From Pinus tabuliformis (Eukaryota > Streptophyta > Pinopsida > Pinales > Pinaceae), in assembly GCA_031772625.1 (NCBI GenBank), contig CM062820.1, positions 314,000,783 to 314,064,782 of the forward strand: DNA of 64,000 nt. Direction: 5' to 3'. How positions within the stretch are numbered: position 1 is the first letter of the stretch; each line of letters opens with the position of its first letter. This document shows positions 22,183-34,065 of the stretch, piece by piece. The notes beneath the pieces are model-generated. The model ran no database searches, had not been told where the DNA came from, and saw nothing but the letters and a program-made list of their open reading frames with translations. Position numbers and translations under genes: made by a program.

Positions 22183-25100
22183 TCAGGTGAGGACACGCCC
22201 AAGCAAGATAGAAAGATATCACTAAGAACTTCGTTTCAGGCCCTCGTAAGAAAAGAGAATATATAAATATTAAGGCCTCATTCTGGGCATTATTTCTAGT
22301 CATAGTATCTATGACTAGGCTTAAATCTTATGCAAAGAAAGAAACGATTTTAAAGGGCATATATTCCCTGATCTGGAGGACTGAGGGTCTAATCTAATAG
22401 CCTAGACCAAGCCAAGTTATCTTTCAAACAAATCGGAGTTTTGGATTCAACATAATACAATTTGGGGGATCAAATTAACAGTCTTTTCTCAAAGACCCAA
22501 ATTTCTATTTGAAAATATTTTTGAAGTTGTCCTTCAATTAGTACAGAAAGCAACTATTCAAAAATTAGTCTTGTGATTATTCTATAAGATCTCGGACCAA
22601 GTGAAGAAAGTATAATACTTAAGGATTTCTATATCTTCATCCTTGATTGAGAAGGAATCCTTACCTCTGTAAATTGAAGGACAGACAAGAAGCTAGCAAA
22701 AAAAAAGGGTTTCCTCAGACTAGGTATCAATTTCTAAAGTCCTAAAACTTCAACATTATTTGATCTATTTAATTAGTTTTAATGGAGATATTAATCCATG
22801 AAGAAGGATGTTCCGAGCTTCGTCAGTCTGATCATATACTGGACATCATCCATCCTCAGTATTTAGCATTTAAGTATTGTTTTATGAACTATGGAATCTA
22901 AGAACACTTATTAATGCTTTGTAAAAGTCCGGTACATCTTGTAACCCTTCATATTTTGGAAGGTAGCTTGAAAAGCTACAGACTTCAAGTAGTATATGGC
23001 AGACAATGTCTTTGGTATGACTGAATCATACGTAAGACATGGAAATTAGGTTCATATTTTTGTATCATCATCATCTCAAATGAGTAAGTTGATGCACATT
23101 GTATAGTTATAAGAATCCTGCAAAATGTGTGACTTCTTGTCCCTCTACAATAAAAACCCTATTTTGGCATCTCACTTGCAGGTAGGTTAAGATTGGCATC
23201 ATCACACATACATACTTACAGTGAACATTAGGAGAATTATTGGTATGGAATACTTGCAATCCAAGACAATTATGATATTTTGATAAATTATTGATGATAA
23301 TATCATATTGAAACTTTGATGTCAAGGCTTCAAAATTAAAATTGGGAACAATTCATGGGCATAGGTAGTTTGAACTTCTCTTTCCTCATCATTCAAATAA
23401 AGACTAGAAAAGAAGGACCAATGTTCCATTATTCTAATAACAATGACATTCAAACCTGTATCATAAAGAAAAGGGAGTTGAGTCTCCTATACGAAAGGAA
23501 GACCTACGACGAGGATCTCCAGTTAAAACTCATCACCTTGCTCTACAGTTTTATACAGTAGCATAAAATTATAATTTGAGAATGAGAGGATAGTCATGGC
23601 GAAAGGGATAACACCTTGTATCTGTGCATTAATCTGAAACAAATCTATAATCTAGTCAAAGAATGTAGCCTAGAGGTGATTTACATCCAACATAATTCTT
23701 CTGAGAATTTTATTTAAATTTTGTTACGGGGCATCGTGGTTGTGCACATGTTGTTTTGATCATACTCAAGACAGAACTAAGTCTAATCTAACCTCTTTTA
23801 TCAGAATGCTATTCTTCAACACGTATAGTCATAATTCCTCATAGATTGTTGATGTTGTACAAAGAGGTATGTTGCAGGCACATATGCTACCAAAATACTG
23901 CCTTAAGGAGTCAAAGATCAGAAATGATCTTTGTAGCCATAATCCTCTCTGGGACTTGTCAATTCTCGAAAGGTCATATGCATACACATAAGGTGCCTAG
24001 CAACTAATGAAGAAGTGTAAATCCTCTGGAGTAAAGGAATAGATCTGAGGGTGCTCTATGATTGTCTCATCTTCCACAATTTCGTTTCTAATAAGTCTAG
24101 TTCTCTTGAAGTATTGTAATTGGGATAGAAGAAATGACAACTGTTGAAGGATAATATACTGAGTACCTCTGGAAACGATCTTTCTCAGTGAAGTCTATAA
24201 CTCTAATCTGATTTTTCTTCAGATTAAACTTTAAAGTCTGAGGTTCTAATCAAAGATCAAAGACTGTTAAAAGGGATAGTATGAAGAAGCCTACAACCTA
24301 ATGAAACCATGTTGGTAGTGGTCATCATGGCACCTTTGGGTAACCTTGGAAATCTGGCCATTAAGAGAAGAAGTGCATAGCACTTTGAAGCAGTTTCCTA
24401 CAATGACCCTTATGTGCAAGAAAACAAAGGTACCTTGAAGAAATATATGGATGCTTGAATAAGAAATCGCGAATTAAGTAATTTGATGATTCAAGGCTAG
24501 GTGAACACCTGAAGCAAGGCTTTAGAGGGAGCAACAAAATCCATGATGACTTTTCCCACCCAATAAATTTTGATAAATGTAAGTTATGTCAGTTGGGTAT
24601 GATGACTCTGATAATCTCTGTCACCTCAGAAGGATAGGTTGCATATATCTCGATGTTTATGTATGAATGAGATATGTCAATTAGAGTATAAATATATAGT
24701 AACTGATGATGATGATCCTCATGTTTATCAATATAAGAAGAAGTTGACTCTTAAAGTCAAGGTGGAAGACCTTACCATGTTGCATTGTTCCCTGCCCTTA
24801 AAAACTATTGGTCTGCATTCATATATCTTGTGGATCCCTGTTTATTTATATGGATAAGCCTCATATATTGGAAAATTTCTTACTGAGGTATCCCTCTGAC
24901 TCTATTATCTATGATTTGAAGTGCACTATCAAACATTACTAGATTGACAATATGTCATGTATCTCCTGAGATCCACCTTTATTGCATGGATGAATTAAAG
25001 ACTGAAGTCTGTGGCTCTAGGAACTCCATTGAGGCTGAATGAATAAAGTAGCAAGCATGGCTTATTATGAAGGCATCTGAGAAAGCTCTTCAGTAAGTCA

Positions 25101-25320
25101 TTTGAGCACATATTGGAAACCACCGCTTGGCATTAGGTACCACTTTATTTGGAATATGATCAGGCTCCAACATTATAGGATGGATGTATAGGATTACCAC
25201 CATCCCTCTCAAAGCCTCCTATAAAGATTCTTTCAAAGAGAAGTGGGAAGTCATGGATAGACCTTACTATGAGGGTATCGGTTGAACATTAAGATCTTAG
25301 AGCTCATGGGAGCTTGGGGT
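22183..25320. other. Internal region of element I or anonymous DNA
   Basis: It lies downstream of a primer-binding site, so it is probably the decayed inside of element I. I could not recognise gag, protease, reverse transcriptase or integrase by eye. The ORFs present (23355-23561, 24639-24857) are too short and motif-free to call. Confidence 0.35.
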
Positions 25321-25324
25321 ACTT

Positions 25325-26073
25325 ATTTAGCTATAAGTAACCATAGTGTGAGTGGTTCACCTTCTCCTAAAGGTGCATTGTGCACGGAGTGAGTGGTTCG
25401 CCTTCCCTTGTGATACCCCATGATGATTGACATGTGTGTAGGGTGAGTGGTTCACCTTCCCCTACGATTGATGACACATGTGTGTATGGTGAGTGGTTCA
25501 CCTTGCCCTACGATTGATGAGATATGCATAGGATGAGTGGTTCACCTTCTCCTATGGCATATAAGCAGGATGAGTGGTTCACCTTCTCATACGGACACCC
25601 CAGTGAGAGATGCATATAGGCATCTGCTAGTTGTCACATGTGGACATGTCAGTGGGACATGGTTAATCCTTTTCCCACATGTAGGATGCTCATTCCCTAT
25701 GATCGATGGTTGACATATCGGTGGGACATGGTTCATCCTTTCCCCACGTGTATGATCCTTCCAACCATTGATGATTGGTATGCATGTAGGATGTGGTTCA
25801 TCCTTTCCCTACTCTCGATGGTTTGCATGCGCGTAGGATGTGGTTTACCCTTTCCCTACAATGGCTGTGACATGTGACTATAGGATGTGGTTTATCCTTT
25901 CCCTATGCATGGTTGTGATGTATGTTTGTAGGATGTGGTTTCTCCTTTCCCTACATGTTGTTGGGAGAAGGATGTGATATATTCTTTCCCAGCTGGTGTT
26001 CCAACATCATCCTACCCATGTAGTCTGGGACACATGGGAAGTACCTCTCGTCTGGTCAATGAGTTGGGAAAAG
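25325..26073. repeat. Hairpin-unit minisatellite, copy 1
   Basis: About thirteen units of roughly 45-65 bases. Each unit holds a short hairpin built as GTAGGG-TGA-loop-TCA-CC..CCCTAC or a variant. Stems are GTAGGG/CCCTAC (25438-25465), ATAGGA/TCCTAT (25528-25555), GTGGGA/TCCCAC (25652-25678), GTAGG/CCTAC (25796-25812) and ATAGG/CCTAT (about 25880). Paired bases change together. In the second half the loop region reads GGATGTGGTTCATCC with an extra inner stem. The array stops at the left LTR of element A. A second copy of its right half lies at 37239-37720. Frames open across it code only Trp/Pro-rich repeats, so I call it non-coding. Confidence 0.75.
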
Positions 26074-26374
26074 TGTTAGGTACCTATACTAGTAGTGTAA
26101 CCCCTTATTGTTATTAGTACAACCCCCTTATTATATTGTTGTGCCCATGTAGTCCCCATATTGTTATTATTGTACCCTTACATTATTATTGTTATGTCGG
26201 CTCTAATTATATTATAACCCCTTACACTCCTCTATATAGAAAGGAGGTCTTGTCATTTGTATCATCCAAGAATTGTTCATTTGTGTAATGTAAAGGAGGT
26301 TCCCCCCTCGAAGAGGCTGAATTCTAAGGCGTTGATCTATATTTCCTATCTTTTTGTGAGCTAGTTTCATAACA
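26074..26374 (+). repeat. Left LTR of element A
   Basis: Starts TGTTAGGTACC, ends TTTCATAACA, 301 bp. A TATA-like TCTATATAGAAAGG lies at 26231. It is followed by TTTGGTATCAAAGC, which contains the initiator tRNA-Met primer site. Confidence 0.85.
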
Positions 26375-26399
26375 TTTGGTATCAAAGCTTTGGATTCTA

Positions 26400-26830
26400 G
26401 GGTTTTGCTGCTCCAAAACAGGTCAGCATGGAATTTTCGCTATAACTTTGTTTCTGTAACATTTCATAATCTACAAAAAAAAACCCATTTGAGAAGAAAT
26501 AACGCTGAATCTCATGCCCAAATTTCAGATCTTGTCTCGCTATATTTTCAGATATATGATCTGCGGAAGTTAGGGTTTTTGCAAACTCCATAATTTCATA
26601 TAAAATAGGTCATCGTGGAAATGTTGCTATAACGTTTTCGGTACAAAGTTTCAGAAGCTATATAAAAAACCCATTTGAGAAGAAATCGGTCTGAACCTCG
26701 GGTCCAAATTTGAGATCTTGTCTCACTATATTTTTGGATATATGATCTGAGGAAATTAGGGTTTTTGTAGACTCTTGAATTACATCCTAAATAGGTGACC
26801 TTGGGAAAATCATCATAACTTTCTCTCTGA
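26400..26830 (+). repeat. Leader tandem repeat in element A
   Basis: Between the primer site and gag, a roughly 185-bp unit is repeated about 2.3 times. It carries TAGGGTTTTTG, GGTCATCGTGGAAAT, AACCCATTTGAGAAGAAAT and GATCTTGTCTCGCTATATTT. Starts are near 26400, 26573 and 26758. Confidence 0.7.
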
Positions 26831-27133
26831 GCATTAGATTGAAATTTTGTAAGTTACAGACTTTATTTTTTTTGGTATAATTTTTAGAACCTAAGGTTGA
26901 AACAGTGACATGTGGAACATCGTACAAGTTCACTCTACTGAACTAGCATATAATTAGGTCATCACGGGAGATTGGGAATAAATCTTTCTTCAGGAATCCA
27001 ATTGCAATCAGACTTGCAGAGTTAGAAAGAGGACTCAGAGTGCTATTACAGGCCGAAATTTCAAAACTTAAAGATCCAAATCTACAGAGTTAGTCGTTTC
27101 AAGATCGAGCTCCTAAAATCAAGAAAAAGCGAG

Positions 27134-27769
27134 ATGAGGAAGTTTGATGGCAAGGATCCAGTAAATTGGATACTAAAAATGGAGAAATATTTTGATCTAC
27201 ATGGTGTACCACTATTACAAAAGGTATGTATTGCATCTAATTATATAGAAGTGAATCAACTTTTATGGTATAAAGGGCTTTGTTCTTGTAAACCACTTGT
27301 TACGTGGTCAATTTTCACGGAGGAAATGATAGCACAATACGAGGATACAAAGAGAAACACCTTCTTTAGCCAATTGATAAATCTCAAACAAAAGGGTTCA
27401 ATGGCAGAGCACATTGAGGACTTTCAAAAATTGAATATAAGGGTAAATGATATTCTGGAGAAGCAAAGGATTGATGTCTTCATAAGGACTTTAAAGGATA
27501 ACATTCAACATGAGGTTCATCTTTGGGAACCTGATTCATTGGAGAAGGCATTCAGGTTGGCAAGAAAAATTGAAAGTGAAATTATGGAAACAAGGAAGAC
27601 CACACCCACAACTATAAATATGGAAGTGTTTTTTCTCCTAGCCTTCCACAACCTACAAGCTTTACACCACAAAAATTTGAAGAAAAAAGAGAAAGAGGGC
27701 TTTGTTACATTTGTGATAGCAAATACACTAAAGATCATAAGTGTGCTGAGAAGAAATTATTTTACATAG
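27134..27769 (+). CDS. Gag region of element A (fossil)
   Basis: The translation begins KFDGKDPVNWILKMEKYF and continues with LQKVCIASNYIE, AQYEDTKRNTFFSQLINLKQ and GSMAEHIEDFQKL. This is the retrotransposon gag (capsid) domain of plant chromoviruses, which packages element RNA into particles. A zinc-knuckle-like sequence lies close to its end in the same element. It is part of a broken fossil. Confidence 0.75.
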   Translation: MRKFDGKDPVNWILKMEKYFDLHGVPLLQKVCIASNYIEVNQLLWYKGLCSCKPLVTWSIFTEEMIAQYEDTKRNTFFSQLINLKQKGSMAEHIEDFQKLNIRVNDILEKQRIDVFIRTLKDNIQHEVHLWEPDSLEKAFRLARKIESEIMETRKTTPTTINMEVFFLLAFHNLQALHHKNLKKKEKEGFVTFVIANTLKIISVLRRNYFT

Positions 27770-27849
27770 ATTATGAAGAGGAGGAAGAAAAGGATCAAGA
27801 AACATCAAAAGAAGAGGATATACACTAGGAACCAACCCCAGAGAAAGAA

Positions 27850-28212
27850 GAAATGAATCTGACCATATCTTGTAAAGAATTGGCAAGAATTACCACTCCT
27901 CAAACTCGCAAGATAGAAGGACATATCAAGAAGAAAAAGGTTCAAGAAGTGAAATATCACATCGAGAAAAAAGAAATGAATCCGACTATATCTTGTAATG
28001 CATTGGTCGGAATTACCACTCATCAAAATATCAAGATAGAAGGACATATTAAGAAGAAAAATGTTCAAGAAGTGAAAGATCGCATCGAGCATCAAGAAAT
28101 GTATCTAGCCATATCTTGTAATGCACTGGAAGAAATTACGACTTCTCAAACTCTCAAGATAGAAGGACATATCAAGAGGAAAAATATTCAAGCAATGAAA
28201 TATCACATCTAG
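27850..28212 (+). repeat. 123-bp tandem triplication in element A protease region
   Basis: Three consecutive units of about 41 codons share ISCNAL-GITT-QTLKIEGHIKKK, the wording of the N-terminal part of plant chromovirus protease. The units stay in one frame over about 120 codons (27853-28212). The third unit runs towards [10 protein letters not shown], wording known from the integrase region of element C. Confidence 0.6.
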
Positions 28213-28339
28213 CATCAACAACAAGTTCTCCAACTTCTAAATGATAATGCCACTTTGGTGTAGAATCGAATGAAACAACGGGAAGATCAACATCGTAGTG
28301 AAATAAGTTTTAATGTAGGCGATTGGGTATTTTTATAGT

Positions 28340-30566
28340 TGTTGGCATTATGATGTATGTGTTGTACTTGATGGCAACCCACTTGTAGCAGAATAAATCT
28401 CTTATATATGGTAACTAGATGAATCTACAAAAGAGATATCAGATGTGACAGAATGCATGACAGTAGTGTTTACAGATGTGATGAAATGCAGGGCAGCTTC
28501 GAGGAATCGGATCAAAAGGCAACTCACTCATATGAAAGATCACAGTATAGCAGGTGAACATCGAAGAATTACAGATCAAATTTCATACAATGAAGAAAGA
28601 GAGGTATACGCAGGTTCACCTTAACCAAGATGTGTATACATGTAGGTTAACAGAACAAAAGTCGCGTATACGTACACATGCACTTTCGCAGAAGGAAAAG
28701 CGCATATACCTTGGAAAACTAAGTTTTGGTCTGAAGTATTTGGTCCATGGTATTTTGATCCATGGTATTGGTTGATGGTATCTGGTTTGAGGCATTGACC
28801 CTAGGTATTTAATCCAAGGTATTGGTCCTAAGTGGTTTTGGTCCATGGTATTGAGAAAGAACTAAAACTATGAAAGGAGGAGAAGATCATTAGGCCAAGG
28901 AATACAAGCATTGAATATTTGATAAAGGGAGAGATCCAATATGCAGGTTATGGGTTTATGATGCTCTGCTTGATCTAAACCAAGGATGAACATTAGTGGT
29001 TGATGGAGGAAAAGATCTAACGACGGATCGAGATCTTAAGGCTTGGAATGAATTATCTTTATATGGTTTGATCATGCTTATTCTAGATCTATATACTGAC
29101 GCATGTTCTGTTCTACAAATATTATGTTCTGGGTATAAATGAAGTCTGGAATAGCTGCAAAATTATGAATGAATATTTACAGATGTATACACTAGTTGAC
29201 TTTGGTAAAAGAGCATATACACGCAGGTTCGACACATCTAAGTAATATTTACCTTATGAACTATGATGTTTGAAGTTATAGTTGGTTCTACTTGTTGATG
29301 CAAAGTTCTGGGTTTTGCTTTACTTTCCGGTGACTGCATTCTAGTAACAGTGTTCAGATTGATTGATTGTGATTTACTTCAATGATGATGGATGAGATCT
29401 AATAATGGATCAAGATCATAATGACTTATCATTATGTGATCTAATCGGCTAGATCTGGTTGCTAACACATGTATTATCCTTTATATGTGATGATCTAGGT
29501 ATGTCTGAAGTTGGGAAGAGCAGCGAAGTTACAAGTAAGTATTTACAGATCTATACGTCGGTTCGCTTTGATGAAGTTGCGTATACATGCTAGTTCGGCT
29601 CTTCCAAGTTGCGTATACACTCTGATGCATGGTTTTGAGGTTACAGCTAGTTCTGAATGATGATGCAGTGTTCTGGGTTTAGATCTGTGTACTGGTTACA
29701 GTGATCTGTCTGTTCCAGTTGATTGATTGAATTTGATTAAGTTTGAATGAATGGTTGATTGAGTTGTGAAAGAGGTTGAGTAAGTGTTTGATTCAGTAGT
29801 GTTAGAGATTCATGGGGTGTTAATGATTGATTGATTTTGGTTGATTTAAAAGATAATGATTGAGTTTCAGTGATTGCAGTGGTGATTGATTTTGAGCTTC
29901 AATGTTATTTATGGGTCCAGTATGAAAATTTGATGAAACGTGGTCTTCAAATTATGATGTTGTGTTCCAAGAGTATCTAGTATGAAAATTTATGAAACAT
30001 GGTACCTGGAGAATGAGATAAGGTTGTAGCCTTCTATAGGTCAGTGCCTACGTGCTAGTAAACATATCGGCTAGTACAAGAGCTAGTGGGTTGTAGCTCC
30101 ATTCTAGTAGAAGCTGGAGAATGAGAGAAGGTTGTAGCCTTTTGCAGGTATAAGCCTGCGTACTGGTATGAGTCTGCTCCAGTACAATGTTGCAAACATA
30201 TTTTCTTATTATTAAAAGAAGACAAAGACGATAGCAGCAGGTCGTTTTTACCCACATTGGGTTTCCACGTTACATCTTAGTGTTCATGTGTGTTGCTTAT
30301 GTGTGATAGTTCTTTCTGTTATTAACTGCACATAGTTACTTTTTAATGTTTAATAAAGTAATGATGCTCAGATTAAAGATCAACATATGATGAATTAACT
30401 GAATCATTATTTTGTTGGATATACGCTTGTTTCCTTAAACACAGTTGCATGCACATGCGGGTTACCTTCATTGAAGTATCGTATATGAAATTAAGTATGA
30501 AAAGAAAAAGATTATTGACTTGACTAATACTGATTCACCCCCCCCCTCTCAGTATTATTTCCAACA
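28340..30566 (+). repeat. Left LTR of element B
   Basis: 2227 bp with TG...CA ends and a TGTTGG...CCAACA terminal inverted repeat. It contains a cluster of GGTCCATGGTATT-like short repeats (28738-28855) and several GCGTATAC words (28662, 29576, 29609). Confidence 0.9.
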
Positions 30567-30628
30567 ATTGGTATCAGAGCAGGCCCTTTGGTAGAAGCTT
30601 GATCGCTTGAAGGAGATCCGTAGAAACA

Positions 30629-32041
30629 ATGGGAAAGAAGCTAAAGAAGAAAGCACCTCAGAAGAAGAAGACATCTCAAAGGAACTATGACAGTGGGATA
30701 ATCGATTGGGGAATATGTGGAAGCAACTCTCTAGATTCAGAATCACCTCAGAATGAAGATGAACAAGCAAAAGAACTATCAGGTATGAATTTGTTATCCT
30801 CTGGTGATACATTTCTCCATCCATTTGAAGATGATGAAAGTGATAGCGAAACAACTGAATTTGCTCTTATGGGTGAGGAAGAAAGATATCAAATAGAGGT
30901 AGAATTTAAAAGGCTTACGAACAAAATTAGAGATCAATAAGATCTATCAGACCAAATGGAATGTGCCTTCAAATAAGAAGCTACCAAACTAAAAGCTCAA
31001 CTAGAGGAAGGAAACAAAGTAAGGAAGCAATTCAAGGAAAAGGAAGATCAATGTCAAAAGCTACAGGATGAAGTGATGTCATTAAGGAATGAAGTAAATG
31101 GAAGGAGCACAACAATCAAGAAACTTAGAGATAGATCTAGTTACTATGAAAGTCTTGAAGCTAAGATTCTCTTGCTCAAAGAAGATCTTGAAGAATCAAA
31201 TAAGCAGAATAAAGAACTACTCCAAGCTCTTGAAATACAAGAAAACGAAGTTCTTGAATTAAGGCATCAAATGGAAGAAGGAAGAAAAACTGAAGGAACC
31301 ATGAAGTAGCAATATCTTGAAAAGGAAGAGCAATATCAGGTTGAGGTAAATATTCTAAATGATAAATTAGAAGAAAAGGATAAGCTCTTATGATTTCAAG
31401 ATAGTACTAAGATCTTGGATGATATTCTTAATAGTCAATGGTCTCCTGCCATCAAAACTAGTCTTGGTTTTCATGAATCTGTTGAAGGTGAATCTAGCTC
31501 AGAAAGTAAGACAAGGAACACTAATGAAAAATCTGAAATTCTCAACAAGGAAATGAGAGGTCAATCCCATCAACAACCAAGGAAAGAAATTCTTCAAAGA
31601 AAATCTTTTACTCCTAACTATAGTCGGTCATTTCCCCAAATAAATAATGTTGAATGTTTTATATGTCATAATCCAGGACATGTTGCAGCAAGATGCGGAA
31701 AGAGAATGGTTCAAGACCATCACATAGAAAGATCATTAGATTCTAGGTACTTTAAGGGATATTGTTTTTCTTGCAATATGTTTGGTCATAACGCCACTGA
31801 CTGCTATAGAAGAAATATGAAACATTTAAGATGTTATGCATGTAACAAGTTTGGACATATAGCAAAGGAATGCAGGAGGAAATTTCGAAAGGAGAAAACG
31901 TCATCACACTCAAAAATATGGAAGAAGAAGGAAGTACAGTCAGAAAAATGTGACATGGCACAATGTATAGACATAACAGATTCAGGGGGAGCTGAAAGTA
32001 TGAAACTTCAATGTTCTAAATCACAAACACAAGTTTCATGA
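30629..32041 (+). CDS. Gag-like region of element B (fossil)
   Basis: The first part begins MGKKLKKKAPQKKKTSQRN, basic, then acidic (FEDDESDSETTEF). The middle (about 30900-31400) is Lys/Glu/Leu-rich and coiled-coil-like. The last part (31415-32041) has three CCHC zinc knuckles: CFICHNPGHVAARC, CFSCNMFGHNATDC and CYACNKFGHIAKEC. Zinc knuckles bind the element RNA in nucleocapsid proteins. The order coiled coil then multiple knuckles is that of copia-type gag. The region is broken and treated as a fossil. No pol follows up to the polypurine tract. Confidence 0.6.
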
Positions 32042-34065
32042 AGACAAGTTGCGTATATACATGAGTTTGAAGCTCCACAATCGCGTATATGTGGTTTCAA
32101 AAAAATGCACTGGGACAAACTCAGAGAAACTAATTTGATATGATTCAGACAATTATCAGTTATCCCTTCTGTCATGATGATGGATGACTACAATCTATGG
32201 ATGTTCTTTAGAAGTGTTTTGATCCGCACAAGTTGTTGACAATTTGATGTATATCTGATTGATGATGATACCTTGATACTTCTTACTAATATATGCAATG
32301 ATCATATCTGATAGTGAACAAGTGGAACAGGTTCAGGGGGATAAAATTCTAATAAGGCATTGTTGGCATTATGACTAGAAGTATTTGGTACCTAATCAAT
32401 GATGATGATGATTATATGGCTAAGTGATACATCTTGCTATGTTACGGTTATGAGTTGCCCATGATAAAATCTCATATGACACTTGGGGTCACATAGTTGG
32501 TATTCAGATAAGATCTATGGATGATTGTGGATGGCTTTTTGATGATGCATATAGTACATATATGTTGCTTACATGGTGATCTTCATAAGGACAAGGAGAA
32601 ATACAAATCTTGAATACACAACTTCATTATTTGATGATGAGCCACTCATTTCTTTATGCTGCTGTCATCATGCCTTCAAAGATGCATAAAGATCATATGG
32701 TGTAGTTATGATGCAGGATTCCTATAGCTCTTGGCTCTCACATGGTTGAGGATTGTTGTTGTTGATGATATCAATAAATCTTGACAAATGACCATGAGCT
32801 CATGATTTTCTAGATACACAGTGCTATCTATTTAATGGATATATAATATGCTGGATACATGGATGATTACTCAAGTTGCGTATTGATAAATATTGTTGGT
32901 TGGCCAAGAGAATGGTGTTATTGTAGGTCGCATAAAGACATAGCTATTTGAAGACATGGCTTACTTAGACACATAATGATGATGAGTTCTTACCTTATGA
33001 TGATAGGTTGATACTCACATATGTTGATTGATGCTTATCAGATGTGGGATGTTCCCTAGTGATGATACATGGTTGATATATTAAGGGTTCTTGTGAAAGA
33101 TCATGCAGTTCTTGATGATGATGTGATGACTATGGTGTTTTTCACATATGATATGATGAGAATGATTTTGTATGACATATGCAGAGTTGATTCATGGAAG
33201 GTTATGATCACGCTCTTTCTACTAAGGAAACGAAGCAAGTTGATCTTGATGAGATCAAGAGGATGAGTTGATATCTATATTCAGACATTCATTGTCACAA
33301 GTTCATGATATTTACACTATCATTTCTTGGGAACTAATGATGGACATATACAAGTTGCTATTCTGGATGCTATCAACAGATTCTTATGGAGAAGATCATA
33401 CATGGTGTATGATAGTTGTTGATGACTATCATGATCTTGTTTAGATATTTGGTCTCTGTTATAAATGTCATGTATATCATTCGATGTAAAGGTCATATCA
33501 AGACCCATGATGTAATAATTTGTCTCTATATTTTGTAGTCTTTTGGTCATATGATGTAATTTGTACCCCCTCTATGCATGGGAAGGATGATGTAATGATT
33601 TCTATAGTTCAGTCATGTATAAACAATTGATATATCCCCACTTGGTTGGGTGGATGAGTCAAGTTTGGTATATCCCCACTTGGTTGGGAGAATGGATGTA
33701 TGTATGAGTCATTGATGATAGAAAGGTCAAACTCACATAGTTGAGTTATAGAGTCATGTTTTCTTCTTGAAAATATTTGCAGACTCTGCATGTGCTCAAG
33801 GGGAGCATGGATGATACAGTATATCTTAGCATGAACAAAGGGGGAGTTTTATCAGAGAATTTAGCATGTGCTTAGGGGGAGCATGATCAATGTTTATATT
33901 TAGCCCTTTGCCCTTGATATCAAAGGGGTAGAATATCTTGGTCCGCCCTTTACCCTTGATGTCAAAGGGGGAGAGTATTTTGGTGTTGCTTGTTATCTCT
34001 AATAGTTTCTACAGCTTGCAGTGATCAACACCAACATGGTTGCCATCAAGTCCAAAGGGGGAGAT
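32042..34065 (+). other. Non-coding interior of element B
   Basis: Rich in GATGATG words, with no recognisable coding domain. Further GCGTATA words occur at 32047, 32081 and 32876. It ends in an AAAGGGGGAGAT polypurine tract. A purine block GTCAAAGGGGGAGAG also occurs near 33960, and similar blocks at 33838 and 33868. Confidence 0.6.

Noticed and set aside
25638-25877. Trp/Pro-rich repeat protein
   Set aside because: It is a translation of the hairpin minisatellite; changes between units preserve base pairing rather than amino acids.
25438-26000. CRISPR array
   Set aside because: Regularly spaced hairpin repeats superficially resemble one, but unit sequence and spacing vary, spacers are not unique inserts, and the context is plant repeat DNA.
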